A stretch of 64,000 bases of DNA from Rotaria sp. Silwood1 (GCA_905250075.1 CAJNOP010000107.1:186551-250550), one strand, 5' to 3'. Shown: positions 38,168-52,262, numbered from the stretch's first letter. Numbers and translations are program-made. The notes: generated from the letters alone by a model not told the origin.

Positions 38168-41100
38168 TCTCACATTATTACTAACATTCTTGTCTTCTTC
38201 TTACTCTCTCTCCTTGATCAACTTTAATTTTTATGTGTAATTTAATAATATTCCATAATAATTGATGTTCAAGCAGGGAATAGTCTAGAGAGCAGAATAA
38301 TTATTAGATCGAATATATTTCAATATTGGGACAACATAAGTCTAAACTTTTCATATGAAATAAATCGTTGCCGTATTTAACAGCAATACTATCAGATCGA
38401 TCGATTGGTTGGCATCATTTACCGTAGTTTCACCTGAAGTTAAGTATTGGTCTTTTCAGATTTAAATTCAAGAATCCCTAATAACTTTCCTGGTAAACTA
38501 TTGAACAAACTGTTATGTAAAAAAACATACAAAAGAACTTCTCATTCATCTGTTCATTTCTTGTAGTCAAACACTGGTGCAACACAAAAACAAGAAAAAT
38601 CAGCTGCTCAATATGGTAATTTCATTTAACGAAAACCTCATTCTGACTTAAGAGCACTTATTGGATTACAATAAGACAAATGGTCGCATTCGTAATCAAT
38701 GTCATATTGTGTGTTCAATAGAATCATTTTCCGCATTCTATGATGCTCTTATGTTTTGAAATGTTCCAGCTAGCTTTCGGCAAGTAAGTTCTAGAACTTT
38801 CTTAGGTCGCGAAACTTACAGAAGCTTAAACATAATGCTTAAAAGCCGAAAATAATTTAAGTCTTAGATGCATGCGGTAAACTCTTGTGCGTTTCTTAAT
38901 CTAACGACTTTCCTAATTCACTAGACACGAGAGAGAGAGCATAGGTACACTAATCATAGGTACACCAGTGAATATATATACTCTACACGATAGTGCAGAT
39001 GAAACTTCTTCAAATGTAGTCTAGAATTAGTTGCACGGACCTTCCTAACTACCTGATAAGTTCATCAAAGTAACGAGCACTATCAAAATTATTCAAACGA
39101 TAAATGGTGTTGTTATGGGTGGTCGAGTATGAGTGAAGGTGATCGAAACACAGCTAAGTCCATACTCCCTCACATATCTCACACTAGATGTCACTTCTGA
39201 ATGTAATTATTCGCGAACGTTTAAGAACAGTGGTAGAAAAAGTCCAATGTGAACTTCGACGCAGAATCGAATGCACTACACTTTGATAGTGCCGGTTTTT
39301 GGAACTTGCTAAAAGTCAACATATTTGGTAGAAGCTTGGAGAGAAAAGGAAATGAAAAAATCAAGTACATGACAAAAACAGGATATTGCGACTTTAACAA
39401 TTATCATTGAGCTACGAGAACAAAACTTTCTGTACAATTTTGTAGAGTGAAGCAGACTCTATCGATTACTATATAGTCTCTTTTCCAAAACAACAACGTA
39501 ACAGGGAAGAGTTAAAATAAAATTGGCATCCATATTTCGTCATTTTCAGGGATATGAAATGAAGTCTTATCAGTCAGTTATCTCTGCATGATCAACAACA
39601 AAATTTTAGAAGCAAGTGTTTTTTCGACTCTAGTATGGTATTAAGTGAGCAATCTTTCTATACCATTCAACTCACAAACTGAAAGATACACGACTCTTCA
39701 ATATAGGGAAAATCTACATTTTTTTTGTAGAATGTCTGTTTAATAGACCTGAAATAGATGTAGCTCGTGATCTGTGGTTTCCGTTATTCGGAAAAAACAG
39801 CATGTGGAAAGTATTCAAATGGCGAAATTCATTAGGTTAGCAACACCAAAGCACTCGAAGGTCTCTAGAAACTCAGACTAAAGTTGAAATTTTGCATTCA
39901 AAACTTTTCCTCTACATTTTGAAACTTTTCAGGTGGATTTTCTGTATCGAGAATTTCTCGCTATTAGCTGAAGTTTTCAGAACTTTGTCCTTTTACTCCT
40001 TTCTACTATGAGAACATGTGTGATCATGAAGAAAATAGTTTTCTATACTACCAGTTTCTTAGTTACGCCAGTCTCAGAGACATGGAAAAAACATCCATGC
40101 TCATACTAGATATTTTGGTGCCAATAGTAAATTAAAACTAGTCGGTAAAACACTATTGTAGTTGGAATAGGAACGATGTGATGTTTTTGTTTGCAGATAT
40201 AATTCTTTTCTACCGTCGGCTAGCACGCAAAAAAACAATAAAATGTTGGGTATTTTATCTTTGCACGTTATTTTATAAAGTAGACAATAAACGTATGGCG
40301 TTTGCTTGTAGAAGCATCCAGAAACTTGTCGATTTGCGCATTTATTCGTTATCTTAACTGCAAGAGAAAGATACATTTTTGGGGAGTTGTAGTAGGCTTA
40401 TTTTATCGTAGTAGAAATGATAACATAACAGTTTTGCAACATGACTATCTTAATAGTGGTGAAACAATTTTTGTTTATATAGAGACAGTCTAATAGAGAA
40501 AGAGTAAAAGAATTATCCTTCTATTATCGAGTCACGATTTTGTTCTCATATAAACTGCTTCCGAAACGTTCAAAATATCGATTGTCTGTAATAAAATATT
40601 ATTAATCGAAAAACAAATGATGTATAAGATCCTTTCTTGGTTCGCAAAAATTTTCGGCTTCTCTGCCTTGAAACGATGTTGGAATAGGGGAAGAAACATA
40701 TACTGCTACTCACGAAGGGAGGTTTCTAAATGATCAAAGGCTTTTAAGCTCATATTTTACCCAACCGTAGGCGACAAATATACTAGAACAATCTCTGAAA
40801 CATTCATGTTATCATTCAGATTGTAGTTTACTCGACATAATTGAATACTTATTAAATTCTTCCTCTAGTTCTCAATTTTTCCATCGAATCAAATTTTCAA
40901 ATTCCGATTGAAAACTTTTTCTATGCAAAAGTCTCACTTAGTCTAGCTTTTGTAAACAATTTCAGAACTTTCGGATCTAATCTCTTCGAGATTTCCATGC
41001 TTTTAAATTTAGATGCCTTTCTATTCATACCGTGAAAGACCAATACTTGGAAAATGCACATCTTGAAGAGGCGATATCCAAAAGTCTTTTGAATTTTGTA

Positions 41101-41353
41101 CACAAATTACACTAAGTAAAATTCTTTTTATAAGAATAAAGTTTCAGGCTGAAATTCGAAAAAATGATTACACTGAAAATTTGACAGTTAGAGGGAGAAT
41201 TCAATAAAAATTCCAATATCTCATTTTACTTCTAAATGACATCATGAACCCTTGGAGAATTGTTAGTTTCATGCAATCTCTCGGTTGGACTTTTCAAGCT
41301 TATGGTCTTCTACAGCGCTATGGAAAACTTTTCATTCTAAATTTTTTTCAGAA
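38168..41353. other. non-coding
   Basis: No gene was found. A weak G-rich/C-rich pair lies at about 39117-39186. Small open frames such as 40101-40376 (-) and 40921-41103 (-) have no recognisable feature. Confidence 0.5.
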
Positions 41354-41808
41354 CCACTTACCCAAGCAGACAAACATTTTCAAAAACGCCTTTAAACGCA
41401 TAAAAAAATGGCTTCAAATCTATAAAAAATGGACGTGTTTGGCTCACAATCGCGGTTCCAGACTGTCAGCGAAAAACGACCACTTTTTGCCCTTTTTGTG
41501 CGTTTAAACGCGTTTTCAGCAAAAACACGCTTGTAAACTCGTATAAACGCATAAAAAGAACATAAAAAGTAGTTATCTTTTTCCTTTTCGTAAACTGTGA
41601 TTGTAATTATGGTTGTGATTTATGAGTATGAAAAAGATGACAATTTTTTATGATCGTCTTATGCGTTTACACGCGTTTATCACCGTTTTTTTTGCTGACA
41701 GTCGGGAACCGCGATTGTGAGCCAAACACGTCCACTTTTTATGGATTTTAAGCCCTTTTTTGTGCGTTTAAAGGCATTTTTGAAAATGTTTGGCTGCTTG
41801 GGTAGTGG
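41354..41808. repeat. foldback (inverted-repeat) element, about 455 bp
   Basis: Left arm 41354-~41575 and right arm ~41645-41808 are inverted copies. Both ends read cact(t)acccaagcag when oriented inward, and both arms share the string gtggctcacaatcgcggttcc-like core (gacgtgtttggctcacaatc). Only a short unique centre remains, so the strand can fold into a long hairpin. There is no coding sequence; this is a MITE or foldback transposon by structure. No clear target-site duplication was seen. Confidence 0.8.
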
Positions 41809-44297
41809 CAAGCAATCAACTATACTGGTCACGTATATAATACTTAGAAATGTCATATCAAGTTTTATAGTGAGAATACGACAATTTAGCTCAATTCTTT
41901 TCGTTTTCGTGAAAAAATCTCTGTGATACATCTCGTGACTGACAAAGTATTAGATGTAAAAGTTTTCCCTGAATCCGAATATAAAATCAGAAAAGTTACT
42001 AAAACTTGAGATTTTTTGAATATCAGCAAAAACTAGTCAAAAATGAGTTTTTCAGTAATGAGTACATCATGGAAGACAAAAACAAAACGTGAGTAAAAGG
42101 TTTAGGCGATAAAGAAAACCACTTTTAGGAAGAAGATCGTAAAAGAAAATGTAGCATGTATATGCGATGCGAGGTGCAGAGCAGTTAAAGAATATAGACA
42201 AGTTCAAAATGAAAACCCATGTCGCAAAAACTGGATCATCTTTAGCAGTAAACCGCAGTATTTGTCAAAACTGACGGTTTACCACGGTTAATTGCAGCAA
42301 TGAAAGTCGATAACTGGATCGGTAAAACCGTCCTAAACCGCCAATTTTTATCGCATAGGAAATAAGTTCAGTCTGAATCTATCAATGAGAGTAAACTATC
42401 AAGAACACTTTCGAGTAACAAGAGTTATGTTCTCCCTTCACCGATCTACTTACTTTCAGACAAGCGAAGACATTGAACTTAGTTCAATATGAAAAGGAGC
42501 AATCAAAGTAGAGAAGTCTTAGTGAAAAGAGTTCCATGCAGAAACAGAATGCGAATAAGGATAAGGGAAAAGGGAATTGTGGAAGACAAAAACGAAGTAA
42601 CGTAAATTTAAGATGGGAATTGATACAGAGAGAGTAGCAGATAGTTAAAGCGCCGAATACTTAGCCTTGCGAAACAGAAAGAAATGTGGATAGAAAAGAG
42701 CCAGCTTATAGGTCTCTCCTCGTTATGATATCATTCTCTTCGTCAGCTGCCTGCTTACCTCTAACTAAAAATAAGATAGAAGCAGTATTCGTTATCTGAC
42801 GAGAAGATAAATGCGAATGCGAAGTGAATCGAGTTTTAAGAGAAAGACAAACAGGTGAAGAGAGAAAACAAAAGGTTGATAACGGGGAAGCGCAAATGTG
42901 AAGAACCAATGAATGAAGAAAGCTATTGACGATGTTGTAAATACTATTAATCATTAGGACGACGAAATCATTCGATACATAAAAAGCGTCGATATGAAAA
43001 AATCTACATCGGTATCGGCATCTACACCGTTAAAAAAAATTTAGATTGTTATCGAAGAGTGTTTTTGCTAATGTTGTATTAAGTTAGATTATGAAAGTCT
43101 AACAAAACCAACTTTCCAGAAAGGTGTTGGGAACTTCATGGAATTAAACTAATCGAAAAAATCATTAATAAATTTCTATAATTTTGTTCTCTTGAAAAAA
43201 TGATCAATTTATTAAGAGTTAAATTGAAAAACATACAATGCCTGTAAAATATTTTTTTTTCTTTTCATATATTTTGAATAACCACTTTATGACAAATAAA
43301 AAACACCACAATTGTAGTGACTCTAGTAGGTAGGTATAGACAAACATTTTTTTTCCATCAATTGTAAACATACGAAATCTCTTACTTTGTTCATTTTTCT
43401 ATCATAATAAAATTTCTTCATCAAAAATAACGAAATCAGCTATACATCGTTTCATTTGAAAACGTTGATATTCATCGAGTAATCGTGCTTTATCAAAAAA
43501 ATATTTTCTTGAAAATTTTAATTAATCTTGTCAAATATAGAAACTCACAATCATATGCGTCTTCTGATGACTCAAAAATCGTCTGTATAATGATTTATTA
43601 TAAAGTTTTAAGAGTTTCAGAAATACCCATATTGCTACCCTCAACGTAATAGTGTGTCAAATTCTACATAATTCTGAATATATATCTAAGTATTATTTTA
43701 GACTAATCATACATAAACTAATACATTTAGGAGAATTGGTGAGACACACTATTAACATAATTTTAGTAATGATTTTAGAAAGATTTTGCATTGTTGTTGA
43801 AGAGAGAACCTGTTTGTTTTTATGTTTTGTTCTTGAATGCACGGTTATGTATACAAGCATCGGTATAGACTGGTAGAATAACAATTCATAGTACCTTTTG
43901 GAGTAATCTTCGTTCTTAGAAAATTTTTAAATCAATGTTTTAATAACGGCTTATTTTCCATTGGTAGATTCATTGAAACATGATGTGAAAATTTACCTTA
44001 CATCAATGATAAATCAATACCATAAAATATTGAATTTGTCTTCATAACTTTCCAACAAGATCAATAATTATTCTTTGTATTATAAAATCGAAGAAAAAAT
44101 TCATTTCATCTTTTTCGTTAGCAAATTGGAAAAAAAAACACTTTTTCTTTCATTTTTCATCATTCCAGTAAAATTAGTTTAAAATATTTGATGCAAACGA
44201 AAAATATTTTTCTAACTTTTCAAATCAGACACTATGAGTATCATCATATCAATGAAACACTACTTCTACATACATACATTATTGTATTAATCTTAAA
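41809..44297. other. non-coding
   Basis: No supported gene. Short open frames at 42706-42954 (-) and 43652-43884 (+/-) lack any recognisable motif. Confidence 0.5.
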
Positions 44298-45194
44298 TTA
44301 ACAATAATTACACAAGTATCGATACGCAATTTTTTTTACTTGCGTATTTAACATAAAATGTGCAATACTCATAAATGAAACACTTATTGTTGTTAAATTA
44401 ACTCCTAATAAAAACATATATTTTGGTAGAGGTATTTCTGATAATGCTTGCCAGAAAACATTAATTAGAAAAATAATTCCACCACATGAAGTACCAGCAG
44501 TTTGAACAAGTAAAATTTGTACAATCTTTACCTCACGTTTAGCATTATGTATTGTCTTATATTTATTCATATTTTGATCAAAACGTAGAACTCGATGAAT
44601 TGATTGACGTGCATGATATAAAATAGAACAATAAATCATAGTACTAACATTCAATGGTATACCAATGATCATGATCATACAAAATATTGCTGCTGTAAAT
44701 GCATTAGTTTTTAATATACAACTACGTGATTCTTTTTCTAATCCAAGACTTTCATCAATAAATAGAGGTACTATTGGAATTAATAAACTAATAAGCCAAT
44801 TGGAAATAATCATAATTGAATGTGCACGCCATGTAAGAAGATATTTTAATTTATAATGAATAACAAAAAACAAACGACTAAGAGATTGTATTGAAAATGA
44901 ATAGCAAATAGCCCCCAATGCAACGATAAAAGAATACGCTCGCAAAATACATAATGGTGAATTCCATGCCCAATCTTGACGAAAACCATATATAGATGCA
45001 GAAATAGCCACGATTAAATAGAAAATTATAGCAACCGATGTATTGCATGCAAGTAAATTAGACATATTGTGACATTTTCGATTGGTAATAATGATCATTA
45101 CAAGTGTAAAACTAAATATTAAACCAATAATTGAAATTATGATTGCACATGAAAAGTTGATAATATAAAAAAGATCAGAATGCATGTCCAACAT
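44298..45194 (-). CDS. rhodopsin-like orphan GPCR (298 aa, single exon)
   Basis: This is a seven-helix receptor. Hydrophobic segments lie at about 9-35, 46-68, 84-104, 127-147, 165-190, 222-245 and 258-282. The N-terminus is short and there is no signal peptide, as usual for small class A receptors. Cys82 at the top of helix 3 and Cys159 in loop 2 can form the conserved disulfide. The DRY box is replaced by Ser-Arg-Leu (LSRLFF, Arg107) and the NPxxY motif is not recognisable, which is typical of large lineage-specific orphan sets in rotifers. Trp133 in helix 4 (SNWLISLLIP) fits the class A conserved Trp. The ligand is unknown. A related fragment lies at 53535-53980. Confidence 0.8.
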   Translation of the reverse strand: MLDMHSDLFYIINFSCAIIISIIGLIFSFTLVMIIITNRKCHNMSNLLACNTSVAIIFYLIVAISASIYGFRQDWAWNSPLCILRAYSFIVALGAICYSFSIQSLSRLFFVIHYKLKYLLTWRAHSIMIISNWLISLLIPIVPLFIDESLGLEKESRSCILKTNAFTAAIFCMIMIIGIPLNVSTMIYCSILYHARQSIHRVLRFDQNMNKYKTIHNAKREVKIVQILLVQTAGTSCGGIIFLINVFWQALSEIPLPKYMFLLGVNLTTISVSFMSIAHFMLNTQVKKIAYRYLCNYC

Positions 45195-48100
45195 TTTTTA
45201 TCGATATGAAATTATAAATGCGAGCAAACCAATGTTTTTTATGTTCTCTCTTACACTCCTTTGTTAAGATTTAAGGTATCGTATGCGTAAGATTGATCAT
45301 AATGAGTAGAAACTAATATGATAAAGGTAATTATAATGAATGAAATGAAATATCGTTCATAAGTTATTAATCATGAACGTTGAGAACTAGAAAATTTAAT
45401 AAAAAAAAATGAAATCTTTGTCAAACAACCAACAGGCAATGGCTTTCATTGCTCTAGATAAAAAAACTAGAAGTTTAAAAAGAAGTTTTTTCAGGAAAGA
45501 AATTATAAAATAGTGTTTTGTTTGCATTTTATAATAAAACACTAAACAGACTAGCAGTAATATAACGTCGCAAATATGGATTAATTATTTTTATCATAGT
45601 AATCGACAAAAATCACAAATTATTCAAATTTTCATATAGAAAAATTGCATCGCATAATCAATGAAGAAAAGAAATACTAGGATAACATTCGATGGATAGA
45701 CAAGCTAAAGAATGTCTTCTCTTCTTTACTGATTGTCTTCAGATATGGTTTTCATAGTTAGTGTTATCACATTTTAAACCTATTTTTGCAACTTCTTTTT
45801 TATTCTTATAAAAAACTAAATAATCATGTCGACATCAATGAACATCCATATTACATTTGTACTCAACACACTATTCTCATCATGGCTGGTTTTTTTATTT
45901 TGACATTCTATGTAAGTCAAGAAATTAAATAAGATGTTTCGTCGTGCATACAAATGGTTAAATGAGCAAACATATGTTTTCTCTGTCTCAACTTATGCTT
46001 ATTGTTAAGCTTAGTAAATAATAATGAATAAACAACAAATAGCATTGGCTCGATAAGAAGTTCTACCATTGTGCAGAAGACAGACAATTGAACTTCGCCC
46101 TCTTCTGTAAAAAGTTGATCTTCTATCAGATATATTCACATCCCATGAAATTTTCAGCTCTATAACATGGCGTTTTCGAAGGATATTGACAAATGAAAGT
46201 TAAAAATAGCTCATTTGACGATACAAAATTTTCTGTGGATCTTCCTTCTTATATACTTATCTTTTTTCGTAAAACATGATCTAAAAGGAGTATGGAAATA
46301 TGAGAATAAAAATGTGGACACTCTTCTGACATAGATCGTGACTGACATAATTGAGATGCGGTCTAAGATCGAATATTAATAATGTCTCGTTATACCATAT
46401 AAACTACTTTGTTATTGTATCGCTTGAGAATTAAGTAAAAGGATGGTGAGAAAACATGTCCCGAAATCGATAAAACAAAACAATCTTTCTATAATTAGCA
46501 ACAGCAACAGCAACTACATCATATTTTATATTTTAATTCTCCTGGGATCATACTAACAGTGTTTTTCTTGTTTAAAAAAGCATGTTAAGATGCAGAACAT
46601 GACAAAGTCTTTGTTTTTAAACTCTTACTTTTTAGGGGTTGAAAAGTTGAATGCATCGAAAAATTTTCAGAAAATAGTGCCTTAATAATATAAGCACTCT
46701 TTAATATAATAGAAACAATCCTTAATTGAAAAAAGACATTGTCATATTCTCTGCATCTTGACATGCTTTTTCAAACAACAAAAAAAACAACTGACTACAA
46801 TGAAGCTCCTTCGAGAATTCTGGGATGCGTGATCAAAAGAGCATAAACAAAGAAAGAAGAAGATATTCTGCTTTTTTCTGAAAACAGAATATTTTTCAAA
46901 CAGATAATGATAGAAATCATCAAAAAAGAAGATGCAAAACATTTCGATAATTCTGATGAAAATTGGCTTGTTTTTGAAGATGAAAAACTTAGGATAAGAT
47001 TAATGATAAAAATAACCAATATTAGAATAGCAACTATTAATAACATAATTGTAACCATAATTAATAAGGAGTAGTGGATTGTATAGAAGTTATTTTTGGA
47101 AATCTTAGTGAAAATTTCTAATTCGAAAAAGGCTTAAATATATTTTTAAGATGTTCAACTGCTGTCAACTATCCTTCATTAAGTGTAAAGAAAAATAAGA
47201 AAAATAATGACTATTAAAAAAAAACAAGAAAATAGCCTTTCAGCGACAACTTTAGGTAAAGTATTATTTTATTTTAAATAGAAAAAACTACAAAATAAAA
47301 GCATGAGATACATTATAAGTTTGCCCTTCCTATAATGATGTTAATCTAATTGTTGAAATATTCTCAAGATGCCACAGAAATTTAGTAAATTAAAAAACTT
47401 TAAACAACTTCTTATACAAAACATTTAAACTGAATCCATTTGACAAATATAGTATCAAAAATTAAACAAATAACGAATAGAATTTCATTAATGGAAAATG
47501 AAAAGGCTCATGATTGATAACAAAGAGACTTATAATTCAAAATGCATCAAACAACTAATTATCTCAATGAACTCATATGAAGTATATTAATTGTATATTT
47601 GAGGATAGTATTAGAGCTCGACTAAGACGTGAGCAGTCTTCTATTATCATGTAAAACATCTGATGAGAAAGAAATAGATAAATTTTAAAGCAATACATAC
47701 AAAAGACAACAAAATCGAATGAATGGTATCACAGCTCGGTAACTCATACTCTGGATAATATGATTGTGAATTCTAACACAAGAAAACAAAAACNNNNNNN
47801 NNNNNNNNNNNNNNNNNNNNNNNNNNNNNNNNNNNNNNNNNNNNNNNNNNNNNNNNNNNNNNNNNNNNNNNNNNNNNNNNNNNNNNNNNNNNNACAACAA
47901 AATAAACAAGATAAGAAGGACAAGAAAAATAGCCATCGTACGGTTCAGTTAAAATAATGTTTTTTTTTTCCTGATTATATCAGTTTTTTGTTAGGATTTA
48001 TTATATAAACGAAATAAAGGAAGATAAAATTTGTCTCAAAACCTGAAGTCAAGAGGGTTAGGAAAGAAAAATTTTATCTTACAGTTACCATACTTAGATT

Positions 48101-48805
48101 GTAATTTAAAATTTAAGGGATCTTGCATTACGGACGTTCAAGAAATGTTTCAAACATTTCTGATAAAGGCGGCCAATCATTTTCTCGAGCAGTAATATGA
48201 ATGTTGTTACATTTGTGAGTACCATTGATATTGAATTTTATTTTTTACACATTAAAACTGAACATATTCGAAGAACAAAAACTTTATGATAAGTAAGATT
48301 TTTGTTTGTTGTTTATCAAAAAGACATGTTTTGGCTACACTCTCTCCAACTTCATATACATCCTTTTGTGAAAGTTTGTTTATTTTTACCTTAGACATCT
48401 AGTAGGGAGCAGAGGGCCGACAAAACTGAGCGGCGCGACGAGTGAAGAGCTGCGAGTTCGAATTCAGAATTTGATTAATTGCCGAGTCCAAGTACACGAC
48501 AACTTCGATTTACAGCTCTCTAATATTATGTTTGAGCGAAAAAGGAACTCAGGTCTAGACATGATCGATCGGATTCGGGTTCAAAAAAACGTGGACCCGC
48601 AGCTCTCTAACAAAGAATAAAAAAAAAGCGAGATTTTTATCTGAACCCCCTTGACTAATCGCATATTATACTGGTGATGATATGAATAAAGGTGTGACAT
48701 CGGTTAGTTATAGATGTCTATCGAAAACATTCATCCCAATAATATGTATTCTGTCACATATTTAAATCAACTATTTTTGTTTGACTTGTATAAAAAAAAA
48801 TATTC
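45195..48805. other. non-coding, includes a gap
   Basis: No gene could be supported. The open frames at 46742-47058 (-) are hydrophobic by base composition only. The stretch holds the second 100-N gap and a GC-richer island at about 48405-48610. Confidence 0.5.
47794..47893. other. assembly gap (100 N)
   Basis: Exactly 100 N, presumably a nominal scaffold gap. The flanks are A-rich (aaaacaaaaac before, acaacaaaataaac after), so a simple repeat may have caused it. Confidence 0.98.
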
Positions 48806-50610
48806 TTACTGTTTGATAATTTTCTTAGCAAATTGTTGAATGATTTCTTTTCGTTGTTTATTTGGATGTTGTTCAACAGATCGAAGTAAAAATATTCCAT
48901 AAGATAAAATAATTTGTAAAGTATATGTTGATTGTTGTAAATGATTAATAGCAATATCAATAATAGTTTGAATTGAATTAATATTATTTGATAAATATTC
49001 TAAATTAAATCGCATATTATATGAAGTTAATTTATTTAAGAAACTTTCAATAACATTTAATTGTTCATTAGTAAATCTTTTTTCAATCCATTCAAGAACT
49101 TGTTTAACATATTGTTCATTTGTTGATATAGCACATTGAAGAAAAAGTGGATAATTTATAATACGTTGATCAACATTTGAACCTGTTTTTTTTAAATAAA
49201 GATAAAACTTCATCAAAAATTTCTTGTGTCATTAAATGATAACGAAGCAATGATAAACGTTCTTAATCATCACTTGTTCCATTACGTTCATATTGTGATA
49301 ATATATGAATAGAAAGTGGTGTTGTAAATTCTGGATACATTTGAAATGGTCGAAGACTATCTTCATTTCCTTCTTTTAATAATTTTTTTTAAAAATAATT
49401 CTTTTTCAATATGTTTTTCAATAACAATATCAATTAACCATTTTTGTTCTTTTTTTAATTTATAAAGACTTAGTGCCTGTTGTCGATTTTCTAAAATATA
49501 TTCAAATATACGAATTGTATGATTTGATGACCATTTACATGTATCATATAAAGCAAGAAATAAACGAACGTAATTCTCAATAGAAAATGAACGAGGTATT
49601 TGAAGTGAACTGAAATCAAATCCTTCATTACACCAGCTAGATGTATGTTTCATTTGACCTATATTAATAAATAAATAAAATCAAATTAAAAACCTAGTTG
49701 ATTTGAACTGACCATTATTATTATTTGAATCATTTCTTCTGGACATTTAAAAAAAAATATTTTTATTTACAATGAATAAAATAAGGTAAAAATCTTTTAT
49801 GTTTTTCTAATTGATTTAAATACTCAATTGTTAAATTCATCAATCCTTTTGGTTCTTTTTTTGCAATTAAATCAAATATTTTATTATTTTCATGAAAATA
49901 ATTTGAAAATTTTTCATAATCATTTTTATTTTCATTTAAATCACCTTTCATTAAATGAATAATAATAAGAGGTTGATATAATGAATTAATTTTAAATAAA
50001 ATGCTGATATTAAACTAATTTGTTCAACACGTTTTAATGACCATCGTGATAAAAGATCAATTATTTGATCGTATTTACAAAATGGTACTAAATATGCATC
50101 TATATTATATTGATCATGATTATTTGATTCTGTTAAATGACAAGCAAGATCATAATAAAATGATGAAGACTTTTTTAAACAATCGACTCGATGAAGATCT
50201 TTCAATATTTTATTTTTTAAACTAAATGAAAATTAAAAACAAGTTTAATTATTTTCAAAACAAAAAAAAAGAAACTTACTATCGAGGAAGATTTTTATCA
50301 TTGATTGATTCAACAATTAAATTATGAATTTGTTTTTCATCTTTTTGAAGCAGAATCCAACATTGACCAGCAAAAGCTCGTTGTTTTGTTGGTAATAAAT
50401 TGTTTTTAAATATGTCGAATAAATATTTTTTTCATTTTTAATTGATAATGATAAAAAAATCAACATTTTTAAATCATCATAAGATGACAATGATGATTCT
50501 TTTAAATGTTTTTCTATTTCATTTTTATCAGTCAATGATAAAACATATTTAAGACGATCTTTCCATGAACCATCTTTTTTTAATAATTCATATTGGTTTA
50601 TTGAAGACAT
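48806..50610 (-). pseudogene. helical protein of unknown function, frame broken at several homopolymers
   Basis: A series of minus-strand open segments (50610-50290, ~50218-49970, 49951-~49770, ~49760-49390, 49390-49200, 49216-48806) reads as one Leu/Ile/Lys-rich, alpha-helical, HEAT- or TPR-like protein of about 550 residues. Segments are linked partly by real introns (donor GTAAGT at ~50281, acceptor ATTTAG at ~50220; donor GTCAGT at ~49714, acceptor ATATAG at ~49653). Other joins need a 1-nt change in A/T runs: near 50426, 49992, 49385 and 49190. A single in-frame TAA lies near 49265. The last segment ends at AAACA followed by GTAAGA, so it may splice further downstream. I recognise no family. 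Either it is a young pseudogene or the runs are miscalled. Confidence 0.6.
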
Positions 50611-52262
50611 TTTTGCTTAATTAAAAATCGAAAGAACTAATTAAAAACTAAACATATTCTTTTATATATCAGTAAAAGAATTCCTATGGATTATGAAATA
50701 TTCATGAAGGACACTCATGTTGATATAATCAAGGTATTGCTCTCGTTCTTTCTTTCTCAAGAGTAACGATGAATAAGTGGTTATTTTTAGTTTTTTAATC
50801 GTTCTCAATATTTTCTTCTAGCCAAAATAATATTTATGTTTAATAATGAGAAATGAATGTCCTTATAAAAGTAGTTCATTGAAATATATAATTTTTCTGT
50901 TAAGGTTAATCTATTCTTTTAAAGAATAGTAAATAAAGAAATTGCAGCAATTTATTGAAATAAAAACAAACATTTGTCATTATGATGAATGCTTTTATTC
51001 ATATTAGAATTACTCAAAAAAAGAATAGATACTTTGTATTTCACAACAAGTAAAATATATTCAGCAATACATCATTATGAATTTCATTTATGTCTTACGG
51101 TTGAAATCAGTCACAAAAGTGAAACATTCATACCATTCGTTGGCCAAGAACAAATAGAAATTACTTGTACAGTTGATGATGAAATATATCTGTTTTTTGA
51201 TATTGACATTGATTCAAGGAAGAAAAAAGTACCTATTAAAGATTTTTGAAACTTTGAATGTCGTCGTCTATGCTTTCTTCTTCTGGTTAGTAGCACTAGT
51301 TGAGGTGTCGTGAAATAACAATCAAGAATTTTTTTAAAAATATATCTTGCTTTTTTTTTTTAATTGGATTTTTCACCCTCATTTCACTGATATGGTAAGT
51401 AGAGATCAGTATTCCAATTGACGCATTGCTCATACCTTTTACAAGAAAAAAAAGTGAACTATTTGAAAAGCATGTAGCTTTCACAGTTGTACGAAATAAT
51501 TCTTTGAAATTTCATATTTTTTCTATTGACGATGTTTTTAATATGAACAGTTGAGCTTAGTCGATACTTATTAGAAAGACGCAGGAAAAATAATTGTTCT
51601 CTGTTTGCTATACAATTGATTAAGATAAAAGTAATGTGCTATGATATTTGTTCACAGTGTATCATGAATAATTACAATTAAATATTCAATGTTGTGCCAC
51701 TAAGTAGTAGAATTATCATCTCTTTTAATTTCGGGTCCGTCCAATCTTTTTGTCAAAAAGTCTTCGCATATGACTAAAGAGCATCCAGAACGCTGCATAC
51801 AACAAATTGTAGTCTTATGTAGTGGTCGAGTTCAAACTAGTTTAAATGATAAAAGTATAAGAAAGAAATTTTGTATCTTTCTTGAACTGTAATTATAGCA
51901 TTAAGACATTAAAAATAGTTTTTAACTGAAGTTTCTAATTATTTTTACAGTCTTCTAGGTTTAAAAACATAGCTTTGTATACACAGTTATCTTCATGTAT
52001 GTCTTTGTACTTCAATTTCATTTTGTACTTTTAGTAAAAGAGTGTAAAAAGTTTTTGCTCTTCAACTGGATTGAATATGTTGGAGAAACAGCATACTAGT
52101 CTAGATTCTCTTACTCGGTTAGTTTCAATTACATACTGAATAAATAAGGATAACTGCGTAACCCTTTGAGTCCTGGTCACGCATATATGCGTCCGAATGC
52201 AGTTACTTGACAAAGATGCTCCTGGTATATTTTTTAATTGTTGGAAACATCTTTTTATCGTT
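50611..52262. other. non-coding
   Basis: No gene was recognised; the small frame at 50989-51249 (+) has no recognisable feature. Confidence 0.45.

Noticed and set aside
40101-40376. 91-codon minus-strand open frame
   Set aside because: No motif, no splice support, composition like surrounding non-coding DNA.
46742-47058. Minus-strand hydrophobic frames that look like membrane proteins
   Set aside because: Two overlapping frames both look hydrophobic, which is what T-rich DNA gives; no start context or homology.
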